Of a stretch of 12,797 nucleotides of DNA, positions 5,578 through 12,349 are shown piece after piece (positions within the stretch are counted from its first letter, which is position 1; every line of letters starts with the position of its first letter). The position numbers were made by a program, and so were the translations under genes. Origin of the DNA: JBHIFE01 sp046760985. Its GTDB lineage: Bacteria; Chloroflexota; Dehalococcoidia; Dehalococcoidales; RBG-16-60-22. The notes beneath the pieces are model-generated. The model saw only the letters and a list, made by a program, of their open reading frames with translations, made no database searches and was not told where the DNA came from. Where the stretch lies: positions 1 to 12,797 of the forward strand of contig JBHIFE010000037.1 of the NCBI GenBank assembly GCA_046760985.1. Direction: 5' to 3'.

Positions 5578-7062
5578 ATGAGTAGTACGACAAGTAAGAA
5601 TCCTGTAAAAATCACTGATTGCACCTTCCGCGATGGGCATCAATCCACCCTAGCCACTCGCATGCGAACCGAGGACATGGTAGGCATCGCCGAGGAGATG
5701 AACAAGGCAGGATTTTACTCTATGGAGGTGTGGGGTGGTGCTACCTTTGATGTTCCCACCAGGCTTTTGAATGAAGACCCGTGGGAAAGACCGCGCGTGC
5801 TAAAAAAGCTGATGCCAAACACCCCTTTGCAAATGCTGCTTCGGGGGCAGAATCTAGTCGGCTACCGCAACTATGCTGATGATGTCGCTATCGCCTTTGT
5901 CCGTCACGCTGCTGAGGTTGGGATTGATATCTTCAGGGTGTTTGATGCCTTGAATGATGAGCGCAATCTGGAAACCAGCCTGAAGACAATTAAAGAATGT
6001 GGTAAGCACGCTCAGCTTTCTATCTGCTACTCTCTCACCGAGCCGAAGATGGGCGGACCACTATTTAACCTGGATTACTATATCAATAAAGCGCTAATCC
6101 TGCAGGATATGGGGGCTGATAGTATCTGTATTAAGGATATGGCTGGACTTCTTGCCCCTGATGATGCCTATACCCTAGTTAAAGAACTTAAGAAAGTGCT
6201 GAAGGTACCGTTACAGTTACACACCCACTATACCAGTGGTATGGGGTCGATGACCTGTCTGAAGGCTATTGAAGCCGGGGTAGATATTATTGATACCGTC
6301 CTGGCTCCCTTTGCCCTGCGTTCGTCACAGCCGGCGGTGGAACCCATCGTCGCTACCCTTAAGGGAACTCCGCGAGACCCTGGGCTGGACTTAACTCATC
6401 TGCTCAAGTTGGGGCAGTATCTTGAGTCCATCGCCCCCAAGTATCGGGACTACTTAAGTCGCACCCGGATGGCAGTCATTGACATTGGTGTGCTAGTACA
6501 CCAGATTCCTGGCGGCATGCTCTCCAACCTAGTGTCCCAGCTACGAGAATGTGACGCCCTGCATAGAATTGATGAGGTGTACGAAGAGATACCAAAAGTT
6601 AGAAAAGAGCTAGGTTACCCACCTCTGGTTACGCCAACTAGCCAGATTGTGGGGGTCCAAGCCGTTAATAATGTGCTTGCTGGCAGATATAAACTGGTAT
6701 TAAGAGAGGTAATGGACTATTGTTACGGACTGTACGGTAGACCGCCGGCGCCCATTGACCCTCAAGTGCAGGAATTAGTGCTAAAGCACTATAAGCGGGG
6801 ACAGACTCCGATAACCTGTCGCCCGGCTGATTTGATTGAGCCAGAATTAGACAAAGCCAGAGAGGCGGTTAAAGATTTCACCCAGGATATTGGTGATGTG
6901 CTCATCGCTGCTATCTATCCTATTACTGGACTACGCTTCCTAAAGTGGAAGTATGGTCTGGAAACACCACCTCCCGAAGTAAAGCCAAAGACCCTGGAGG
7001 ATGTGAAGCGCGAAGATGAGCTTATCGCCAAAGCAAAAGCCGGTGTATTGGTCGAGAAGTAG
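5578..7062 (+). CDS. pycB: Carboxyltransferase subunit (pyruvate carboxylase subunit B / oxaloacetate decarboxylase alpha-like)
   Basis: 494 residues. The HMGL-like TIM barrel (about 10-300) opens with DCTFRDGHQS (14-23), which carries a metal-ligand Asp, and contains QMLLRGQNLVGYRNY (85-99), FRVFDALNDERN (119-130), the lysine expected to be carbamylated in CIKDMAG (184-190), and metal-binding His215 and His217 in HTHYTSG. The PYC/OADA-associated domain fills about 300-465. The chain ends with a charged tail and lacks the biotinyl domain with its MKM motif, so biotin must come from another protein. It should move the carboxyl group between carboxybiotin and pyruvate/oxaloacetate. Transcarboxylase 5S is a close alternative. 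A strong ribosome site (AAGGAGA, 7-nt spacing) supports ATG 5578. The next gene starts 58 nt after its stop, probably in the same operon. Confidence 0.88.
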   Translation: MSSTTSKNPVKITDCTFRDGHQSTLATRMRTEDMVGIAEEMNKAGFYSMEVWGGATFDVPTRLLNEDPWERPRVLKKLMPNTPLQMLLRGQNLVGYRNYADDVAIAFVRHAAEVGIDIFRVFDALNDERNLETSLKTIKECGKHAQLSICYSLTEPKMGGPLFNLDYYINKALILQDMGADSICIKDMAGLLAPDDAYTLVKELKKVLKVPLQLHTHYTSGMGSMTCLKAIEAGVDIIDTVLAPFALRSSQPAVEPIVATLKGTPRDPGLDLTHLLKLGQYLESIAPKYRDYLSRTRMAVIDIGVLVHQIPGGMLSNLVSQLRECDALHRIDEVYEEIPKVRKELGYPPLVTPTSQIVGVQAVNNVLAGRYKLVLREVMDYCYGLYGRPPAPIDPQVQELVLKHYKRGQTPITCRPADLIEPELDKAREAVKDFTQDIGDVLIAAIYPITGLRFLKWKYGLETPPPEVKPKTLEDVKREDELIAKAKAGVLVEK

Positions 7063-7107
7063 ATAATTTGGCTGTATTAGCCGCTTCTTGCGCAGAAAAT
7101 TCCCAGG

Positions 7108-7123
7108 AAGGAGGAGTCAGTTG
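7108..7123 (+). promoter_or_regulatory. Ribosome binding site that fixes a TTG start
   Basis: AAGGAGGAG (7108-7116) lies at ideal distance from TTG 7121-7123. The same frame is open further up to TTG 7088, but that start would place this strong site inside the coding region and add 11 basic residues before the ferredoxin motif. Confidence 0.8.
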
Positions 7124-9298
7124 ATACTAGACCCGGAAATATGTACTAGTTGTGAGTTATGTATACCTTATTGCCCAGTGGAAGCCATTTTCACGGAGAG
7201 GAGAGAGGGAGCTGAGAGGGCACTGAGGGCTCCCTGTCAGGCAAAATGTCCCGTTGAACTTGATTGTGCGGGATACATTGCCCTGATTAAAGAAGGAAAA
7301 TTTGAAGACTCCTTTCGGCTTATAAGGCAGAGGCTTCCTCTGCCTTTAACTGTGGGCAGGGTGTGTCATCACCCTTGCGAGGCAATATGTCGGCGAGGCA
7401 CGATGGATGATGCTATAGCTATTCGTGACTTAAAGAGGGCGGCTGCCGATTTTGCCCTGGAAAATAAAATTGAATATATGCCCAAGGTTAAGCCTAAGAA
7501 AGCGGAAAAAGTAGCCATTGTGGGTGCTGGTCCAGCGGGGCTGGCAGCAGCCCATGACTTAGCCAAGGAGGGCTATCAGGTAACTATCTTTGAGGCTTTA
7601 CCCGTTGTGGGCGGTATGATGTCAGTGGGCATCCCGGCGTATCGTTTACCTCGGGAGATGTTGAAAGCCGACTTAGCCTGGGTTGAGAAGCTGGGCATAG
7701 AGATTAAACTAAACAGCAAGATTGATGATGTCGGTGCCCTGCTTCGGGAAGGTTACCGGGCGGTATTGATTGCTGTTGGAGCACATCAGGGTACTAAGAT
7801 AGGTGTTCCCGGTGAGGACTTAAATGGCGTCTTTGATGCGATTGAATTTCTGCGCAAAGTTAACCTTGGGGAGAAGGTTAATGTGGGTAACAGGGTGGCT
7901 GTTGTTGGTGGTGGTAATTCGGCGATAGATGCTGCCAGGGTAGCTTTGCGGGAAGGGGCGAAGGAAGTTCACATCTTCTATCGCCGTGAGAAGGATGATA
8001 TGCCGGCGATTGGAGATGAGGTTGAAGCTGCAGAGAAAGAAGGAATCAAATTACACTTTCTTACCGTGCCGGTTAGGATAATGGGCAAAGATGGCAAAGT
8101 TTCGGCTTTGGAATGTGTACGTACTGAATTAAGAGAGCGTGATAGTAGTGGCAGGAGAAAGCCTTATGTTATTAAGGGGTCTGAGTATTCTGTATCTATG
8201 GATACTGTAATTCAGGCTATCGGGCAGATTCCTGATATATCTCTTGTCAAGGGTAGTCAAGTTAAGACAAGTCGCGATGGCAATGTAGCAGTGGATCTAA
8301 AGACTCTGGCTACTGATCAGGAAGGTATTTTTGCTGCCGGTGATGCTGCTACTGGAGGCGAGTCAGTTATTGATGCTATCGCTAGTGGTCAAATGGCGGC
8401 GGCATCCATAATCCGCTATCTACAGGGCAAGGAACTGTTGCCTTATCTTGGTCGAGGTGATGAGGAGTTAATTCCAATATCTTCGGTACCGCCGACTGAA
8501 GCAGAGTTGCAGGAGAAAGCCAGGGTTAAGATGGCGGAATTGGGTATGAAGGAAAGGGTATCCAGTTTTAGGGAGATTCTCTCTGGATATACTCTACAAC
8601 AGTCAAAACAGGAAGCTGCCAGGTGTGTGCGTTGTGATTTAGATGTGGCTAAAATTGACCATGCCGAGTGTGTGGAATGCGGTGTCTGCTTTCGCTCCGG
8701 CGTTTGCCCTGTGGGCGCTTTTGTAGAGACACCTGTCAGTGAGATGCCGTGGCCTCGGGTGATACGAGCTGTCTTGTCAAATCCCAGAGTTGAAAGCCCG
8801 GATACGCGTGTGCCTGGGCGGGGAACCGAGGAAGTGAAGACCAATGAAGTTACAGGTCGGATAAAACCGGGGTTCGTTGGCTTGGCTATTGAGTTAGGGC
8901 GCCCTGGCGTCGGAACCCGTTTACACGATGTACAGAAGGTAACTCAGGCTATGGCTGAGATTGGGGCACATTTTGAGCCGAAAAATCCGGTAACCTTCTG
9001 GATAACCGACCAAAAGACAGGGAAGCTTAGAGAGGATATATTGAATGAGAAATCATTATCAGCCATTGTTGAGTGCGCCTTCCCTATTGGTAAGTTTAAG
9101 GAAGTTATAGAGAAGTTGCGTGAGGTATCCAAGGAACTGAATACTGTTTGTAGCGTTGTTAGTGCGGTCAAGGTGGCACCAGACGGCTCGCTACCCACGG
9201 ATAAGATATTCAAGGAACTTGGCATTACGCCCGAACCTAACAGCAAGAACAATGTAGGTTTAGGGCGACCACTGTTTAAATTTGAGGAGGTGTCATAA
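7121..9298 (+). CDS. Ferredoxin / GltD-like FAD-NAD(P)H oxidoreductase / ferredoxin fusion with unknown C-terminal domain
   Basis: A 725-residue cytoplasmic iron-sulfur flavoprotein. In order: a half-ferredoxin CTSCELCIPYCP (Cys 8, 11, 14, 18); a GltD/DPD-type N-terminal Fe-S domain (Cys 39, 43, 49, 82, 86, 90); FAD site VGAGPAGLAAA (134-144); NAD(P)H site VGGGNSAIDAAR (262-273); the closing FAD motif IFAAGDAATGG (403-413); a second cysteine cluster (502, 505, 517, 520, 523, 529); and about 170 C-terminal residues (555-725) that I do not recognise, with VTGRIKPGFVGLAIELGRPG as a notable block. It should move electrons between NAD(P)H and iron-sulfur partners. It resembles glutamate synthase small subunit and NfnB-like proteins, but no glutamate synthase large subunit is nearby. 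Its stop overlaps the next start by one base. Confidence 0.85.
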   Translation: MILDPEICTSCELCIPYCPVEAIFTERREGAERALRAPCQAKCPVELDCAGYIALIKEGKFEDSFRLIRQRLPLPLTVGRVCHHPCEAICRRGTMDDAIAIRDLKRAAADFALENKIEYMPKVKPKKAEKVAIVGAGPAGLAAAHDLAKEGYQVTIFEALPVVGGMMSVGIPAYRLPREMLKADLAWVEKLGIEIKLNSKIDDVGALLREGYRAVLIAVGAHQGTKIGVPGEDLNGVFDAIEFLRKVNLGEKVNVGNRVAVVGGGNSAIDAARVALREGAKEVHIFYRREKDDMPAIGDEVEAAEKEGIKLHFLTVPVRIMGKDGKVSALECVRTELRERDSSGRRKPYVIKGSEYSVSMDTVIQAIGQIPDISLVKGSQVKTSRDGNVAVDLKTLATDQEGIFAAGDAATGGESVIDAIASGQMAAASIIRYLQGKELLPYLGRGDEELIPISSVPPTEAELQEKARVKMAELGMKERVSSFREILSGYTLQQSKQEAARCVRCDLDVAKIDHAECVECGVCFRSGVCPVGAFVETPVSEMPWPRVIRAVLSNPRVESPDTRVPGRGTEEVKTNEVTGRIKPGFVGLAIELGRPGVGTRLHDVQKVTQAMAEIGAHFEPKNPVTFWITDQKTGKLREDILNEKSLSAIVECAFPIGKFKEVIEKLREVSKELNTVCSVVSAVKVAPDGSLPTDKIFKELGITPEPNSKNNVGLGRPLFKFEEVS

Positions 9299-9918
9299 TG
9301 ACGCATTCTCTTCACCGCAAGGGAACTAGAGAAAATCTAAGCCGTGACTATCCGCTAGTCGCCGTCATGGCTCACGGCATTAATGATAAGGGAGGTGGTC
9401 CCAAACTAGGGAGATTCCTGGAAATCTGCTGGAAACACGGTCCGGTCAACTTGGGGGATATGAAGCAAGGCAGCGTGTTTACCTATGACGCCGAGCAGAT
9501 CTACAAAAATGTATCGGATACCACCATAGTGGAGTGTGTGTTTGATGACCTAGACAAAGTAGAAGCGGTTCTTCGCGACCTGAAAGAGGAAGATCTAGGC
9601 GTCCCGGTAGTGGTCAGTGGACTTATTGATAAGGTGGACAAATGCTGCAAGAAGGTAGGGCTGCAAATTCATACGGTGGCTCAATCTCTGGGAGTTTGGG
9701 GAAAGACCGAGCTCTTACCCAAAAAAGAGATCCTGGAGATTACCACTATGTGTGGGCATGCTATGGTAGCTGCCAACTTGGTAGAAAAATATATTGAAGA
9801 TATAAAGAAAGGGAAGACCACTCCCCAGAAAGCAGCCGAGAAACTAGCCAAACCATGTGAATGCGGCATATTTAACCCCACCAGAGCCGCTGAGTTGCTG
9901 GCAGCAGCGGCAAGGTAA
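9298..9918 (+). CDS. Conserved-looking Cys-rich protein of unknown function, coupled to the oxidoreductase
   Basis: 206 residues, no signal peptide or membrane segment. Seven cysteines lie at 44, 80, 116, 117, 152, 187 and 189; those in TTMCGHAMVAANLVE (149-163) and KPCECGIFNPTRAAELL (185-201) sit in motifs that look conserved, so an Fe-S cluster or a thiol-based role is possible. HGIND followed by KGGGPK (26-36) is a Gly-rich loop of unknown meaning. The middle (75-115) looks like an alternating alpha/beta fold. The ATG overlaps the TAA of the oxidoreductase, and GAGGAGG lies 7 nt upstream inside that gene, so the two are probably made in fixed ratio and act together. I do not recognise the family and propose only a redox-complex subunit. 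Confidence 0.8.
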   Translation: MTHSLHRKGTRENLSRDYPLVAVMAHGINDKGGGPKLGRFLEICWKHGPVNLGDMKQGSVFTYDAEQIYKNVSDTTIVECVFDDLDKVEAVLRDLKEEDLGVPVVVSGLIDKVDKCCKKVGLQIHTVAQSLGVWGKTELLPKKEILEITTMCGHAMVAANLVEKYIEDIKKGKTTPQKAAEKLAKPCECGIFNPTRAAELLAAAAR

Positions 9919-9947
9919 AGGCAAGGCTGGTGGAACTGTTACTTCGT

Positions 9948-10225
9948 CGAGAATATGGCTAATGCTGAGCACGCCTGAACATACTTTTTAGGGCAATCAC
10001 TGAGATGGATGGAGCCGATGATTGTTGTGGTATGGGAGGGGCTTTCAGCATTTATCATTACCAGCTTTCGCAGAAAATTGCTGACCGTAAGATTGAGTCC
10101 ATCAAAAAGACAAAGGCTGATATTGTAGTAGCCACCTGCCCTGGCTGTATGATACAACTACAAGATGGACTCTCAGACATAAGACGCCGCAAAAAGTCTT
10201 GCATCTAGCCCAGCTGTTAAGTTAA
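9948..10225 (+). pseudogene. Remnant of a CCG-domain iron-sulfur protein (GlcF/LutA/HdrB-like), 3' end only
   Basis: The main open part (to 10208) encodes ADDCCGMGGAFSIYHYQLSQ and later VVATCPGCMIQLQDGL, the second half of a cysteine-rich CCG domain that binds iron-sulfur in glycolate oxidase, lactate utilisation and heterodisulfide reductase subunits. In the same frame upstream, REYG is followed by TAA (9960) and TGA (9966), then a decayed ILFRAITEMDG that fits the family. Just before 10178 the frame breaks; moving to the next frame restores the expected tail HKTPQKVLHLAQLLS and a TAA at 10223-10225. Two stops, one frameshift and loss of most of the N-terminal region mark it as dead. It follows the Cys-rich gene closely and was probably once part of the same redox operon. 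Confidence 0.8.
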
Positions 10226-10318
10226 GTTTCCTCGTTTACTTGATGTTACCCATTCTGTTAAAGTAATTACTCTTCCTGCAGTCCGAGGTCCGGGCGAGGT
10301 TTGAAATTGAAGCTAAAG

Positions 10319-10391
10319 AGCGGGAGACCGGATTCGAACCGGCGACAACCTGCTTGGAAGGCAGGGACTCTGCCAACTGAGTTACTCCCGC
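10319..10391 (-). tRNA. tRNA-Gly (TCC anticodon)
   Basis: A full cloverleaf on the minus strand: acceptor GCGGGAG/CTCCCGC, D-stem ACTC/GAGT, anticodon stem CCTGC/GCAGG around CTTCCAA (anticodon TCC, reads GGA/GGG), T-stem GCCGG/CCGGT with loop TTCGAAT, and discriminator U, normal for glycine. CCA is not encoded. Confidence 0.95.
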
Positions 10392-10403
10392 AAAATCGAG
10401 CCT

Positions 10404-10432
10404 ATTTTAGCCTAAATTTCACCGTCTGTCAA
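10404..10432 (-). promoter_or_regulatory. Sigma70-type promoter of tRNA-Gly
   Basis: On the minus strand a perfect TTGACA (10427-10432) is followed by a 17-nt spacer and TAAAAT (10404-10409), 12 nt before the tRNA 5' end. The recombinase gene starts only 7 nt from the -35 box, on the other strand. Confidence 0.85.
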
Positions 10433-10438
10433 AGGGGA

Positions 10439-11422
10439 GTGCCTGCTTCGCCAAAAACCGGACTCTCCACCCTGCTACAGGGGTATTGCCTCTGTGCTCA
10501 ATCTGAAGGCAAAAGCCCAAAAACCATCGAAATGGTCAGGAGTTCAGTCGGTTATCTGGCAGAGTTCTTATACAGCCAAGGGATGTCGACAAATGTCGCT
10601 GATATAGGCACCGCTGAAATCAGGATGTTTATCGTGCATCTACAGCGAAAGAAGCCATTTAGCAACCACCCCTTCGCCAGGCCACAGCAGCGCGCTTTGA
10701 GCGAACACACTGTGAATTGCTATCTCCGCTCGGTAAGGGCATTTTGGTCCTGGCTTGTTTCCGAGGCTATAATCAAGACTAACCCATTCAGCAAGATAAA
10801 GATACCAAAGGTGTCAAGGAAAATAGTACCTACGCTCTCCGAACTCCAATTACGGGCATTGCTTGAGGTCATAAATGTATCAAGTCCCGAGGGCTATCGT
10901 GATATGGCAGTGATCCTTCTCTTGGTGGATACCGGGCTTAGAGTCTCCGAGCTAGCAAGCCTAAGACTACAGGACCTTCGACTAGCAGAAGGTGCCCTGA
11001 AAGTATTAGGTAAAGGCAACAAAGAGCGTCTCGTCCCAATTGGTAAAACGAGCCAGCGCCTTCTATGGAACTACCTCAACCGATTTCGTTCCGAATCAGC
11101 TAGCCCGAGATGTCAGCTCGTGTTCCTCACTGATGATGGATGGCCACTAACCAAGAACCGCATCCAAAAGATGATAGCAAAATATGGCAAGAAAGCCAGC
11201 ATCCAAGGTGTCAGGTGCTCGCCTCACACGTTGAGGCACACGGCAGCGGTTATGTTTCTACGAAACGGCGGGAACGTATTCAGTCTGCAAAGACTACTCG
11301 GCCACGCAGGTCTCGAGATGACTCGCCACTACTGCGAGCTAGCTGACATTGATGTTAAGACAGCACATTCGATAGCTAGCCCAGTGGACAATCTTGGCTT
11401 ACGCCGGCATCGAGTGAGCTGA
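10439..11422 (+). CDS. Tyrosine recombinase (XerC/D-like integrase), copy 1
   Basis: 327 residues from the proposed GTG at 10439. A SAM-like core-binding domain (about 8-125) is followed by the catalytic domain with the complete set: Arg168 in DTGLRVSEL, Lys192 in LGKGNKER, His263 and Arg266 in SPHTLRH, His289 in LLGHAG and the nucleophile Tyr298 in RHY. It should cut and rejoin DNA at specific sites. The frame stays open upstream through the antisense of tRNA-Gly, but that part reads as translated tRNA and is not protein. GTG 10439 is chosen because the protein then aligns without gaps to copy 2; its ribosome site (AAAGGGGA) abuts the codon, so the start is uncertain. No promoter is obvious. 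It shares about 60 identities over 137 residues with copy 2. Being slightly longer than the usual 300 and next to a tRNA, it is more likely a mobile-element integrase than housekeeping Xer. Confidence 0.88.
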   Translation: MPASPKTGLSTLLQGYCLCAQSEGKSPKTIEMVRSSVGYLAEFLYSQGMSTNVADIGTAEIRMFIVHLQRKKPFSNHPFARPQQRALSEHTVNCYLRSVRAFWSWLVSEAIIKTNPFSKIKIPKVSRKIVPTLSELQLRALLEVINVSSPEGYRDMAVILLLVDTGLRVSELASLRLQDLRLAEGALKVLGKGNKERLVPIGKTSQRLLWNYLNRFRSESASPRCQLVFLTDDGWPLTKNRIQKMIAKYGKKASIQGVRCSPHTLRHTAAVMFLRNGGNVFSLQRLLGHAGLEMTRHYCELADIDVKTAHSIASPVDNLGLRRHRVS

Positions 11423-11443
11423 TGCCTACTGATTCTCGTGCAA

Positions 11444-11974
11444 TCAAGATGTTGCAATCTCCGTGGACTGCCGCATAAACCAGGCAATGGCTAGTAAGAG
11501 AACTGCCTGACACATAAGCCGTGTTACTTGGTGGAAGACCCGCTGGTCAAGGGAAATAGGCAGCAGCTGACGAGAATACCTAGCTGGGGCAAGCCCAGGC
11601 TCTTGGCCTTGGGCGCTCTGTGGTTGAACTCCGCCAGCCGATGATGCTGACGGTGTCTTCAGGAGAATATTCATGATCTCTTTGAACTCCCGCGGATGCG
11701 ATGTGCCCCACTGCTCAAGATATTCTTGTGGTGAACAGCCCCACAGCCCCAGCTTCTCCGGATAATCCGGGGTTTCTTCGTACCACTTTCTTATCGTAGT
11801 TTCGCTAGGCTGTGTTGTTTCCGGAAATACCTTGAATAGTATGTCATAAACGTGGCTCCACCCGCAAATCTTTGGCCTTCGAAAGTCCCTGTAGAGCCAG
11901 ACACAAAAGCTTCTGTACAGTGGCGACTGTTCTCCCCAATATGGTCCCTTCGGCTCACACGGGCGAATTGCCAT
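11444..11974 (-). CDS. Hypothetical Trp-rich protein between two recombinases
   Basis: 176 residues on the minus strand, convergent with recombinase copy 1 and divergent from the AbrB-like gene. AGAGGG lies about 7 nt before ATG 11972-11974, which supports expression. The N-terminal half is rich in Trp, Tyr and Pro (GPYWGEQ, VWLYRDF, IRKWYEETPDYPEK), and PSETTIRKWYEE (56-67) could be the recognition helix of a helix-turn-helix, though this is only a visual impression. Residues 107-128 are a low-complexity Ala/Gly/Ser/Gln/Pro linker. A hydrophobic stretch near the C-terminus (about 154-167, LMCQAVLLLAIAWF) could be a membrane anchor. I do not recognise the family. Its position suggests cargo or an accessory factor of the recombinase block. 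Confidence 0.6.
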   Translation of the reverse strand: MAIRPCEPKGPYWGEQSPLYRSFCVWLYRDFRRPKICGWSHVYDILFKVFPETTQPSETTIRKWYEETPDYPEKLGLWGCSPQEYLEQWGTSHPREFKEIMNILLKTPSASSAGGVQPQSAQGQEPGLAPARYSRQLLPISLDQRVFHQVTRLMCQAVLLLAIAWFMRQSTEIATS

Positions 11975-12001
11975 CTATTTACCCTCTTGGTCTAAAGTAT
12001 T

Positions 12002-12042
12002 CTGGGTCTATGCTTGCTTTATGCTGGGCCTATGATTGCGTT
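12002..12042. repeat. Tandem 19-bp direct repeats in the divergent control region
   Basis: CTGGGTCTATGCTTGCTTT (12002-12020) recurs as CTGGGCCTATGATTGCGTT (12024-12042), 16 of 19 bases identical with a 22-bp period, about two helical turns. A weaker partial match starts at 11986. They sit between the divergent starts of the Trp-rich gene and the AbrB-like gene, as expected of iterons or an operator array. Confidence 0.6.
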
Positions 12043-12082
12043 TTGGCTAATAGACCTCCAATACGTTCATCTTATACCATTT

Positions 12083-12110
12083 TCTTAGAAAAATAAAGCA
12101 ATTTCTAAGA
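12083..12110 (+). repeat. Inverted repeat overlapping the ribosome site of the AbrB-like gene
   Basis: TCTTAGAAA (12083-12091) and TTTCTAAGA (12102-12110) are perfect 9-bp inverted copies with a 10-nt spacer. The right arm runs into the Shine-Dalgarno AAGAGGAG (12107-12114), so it could be an operator (perhaps autoregulatory) or an RNA hairpin that limits translation. Confidence 0.6.
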
Positions 12111-12121
12111 GGAGTGGTAAA

Positions 12122-12349
12122 TTGCGAGTCAGGATCGATGATAGGACCGGGTTGACCTATTTCCCCAAGGAGATTCGGAGAGAGGGATTTGTTGGCGAAG
12201 TCGAGGCAGTTGCAAACGCACTAACACTGACACTAATCAAACCTGGCACAGATCTGGCAGATGTCGAGGAAAGTCTCAGAATCGTGCTACGAGACCTGCA
12301 ACTGAGAAGAAAGACAGGAGCGGTAGGCAAGCTGGATGAGCGATATTGA
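12122..12349 (+). CDS. Small AbrB/SpoVT-like protein upstream of recombinase copy 2
   Basis: 75 residues. Residues 4-19 (RIDDRTGLTYFPKEIR) follow the swapped-hairpin AbrB pattern in which a beta strand leads into a P-KEIR turn; a Gly-Glu-Val strand and a hydrophobic strand (ALTLTLIKPG) follow, then a charged helix (44-70). Such proteins are usually dimeric DNA binders acting as transition-state regulators or antitoxins. TTG 12122 is supported by a strong AAGAGGAG with a 7-nt gap. The stop lies 14 nt inside the next gene, so this protein and recombinase copy 2 are probably co-translated. No toxin gene is adjacent, so a regulator or recombination directionality factor fits better than an antitoxin. 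The family assignment is by motif shape only. Confidence 0.7.
   Translation: MRVRIDDRTGLTYFPKEIRREGFVGEVEAVANALTLTLIKPGTDLADVEESLRIVLRDLQLRRKTGAVGKLDERY

Noticed and set aside
7088..7120. Earlier TTG start for the ferredoxin/GltD fusion
   Set aside because: The strong AAGGAGGAG site sits between the two TTG codons and points to TTG 7121.
8443..8844. 133-codon open frame on the minus strand inside the oxidoreductase
   Set aside because: It is antisense to the conserved second ferredoxin region, with low-complexity composition; a shadow frame.
8944..9315. 123-codon minus-strand frame across the oxidoreductase/Cys-rich junction
   Set aside because: It lies opposite two well-supported genes and shows no domain or ribosome site of its own.
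10301..10438. Upstream extension of the recombinase reading frame from ATG 10301
   Set aside because: It runs antisense through tRNA-Gly; the residues are the familiar artefact of translating the tRNA complement, and there is no good ribosome site at 10301.
11439..11459. Direct repeat TGCAATC between the convergent recombinase and Trp-rich genes, as an attachment site
   Set aside because: Seven bases repeated at a 14-nt interval inside a coding end are likely to be chance.
11872..12096. 74-codon plus-strand frame opposite the start of the Trp-rich gene
   Set aside because: It overlaps the better supported minus-strand gene and the repeat region, and has no ribosome site.
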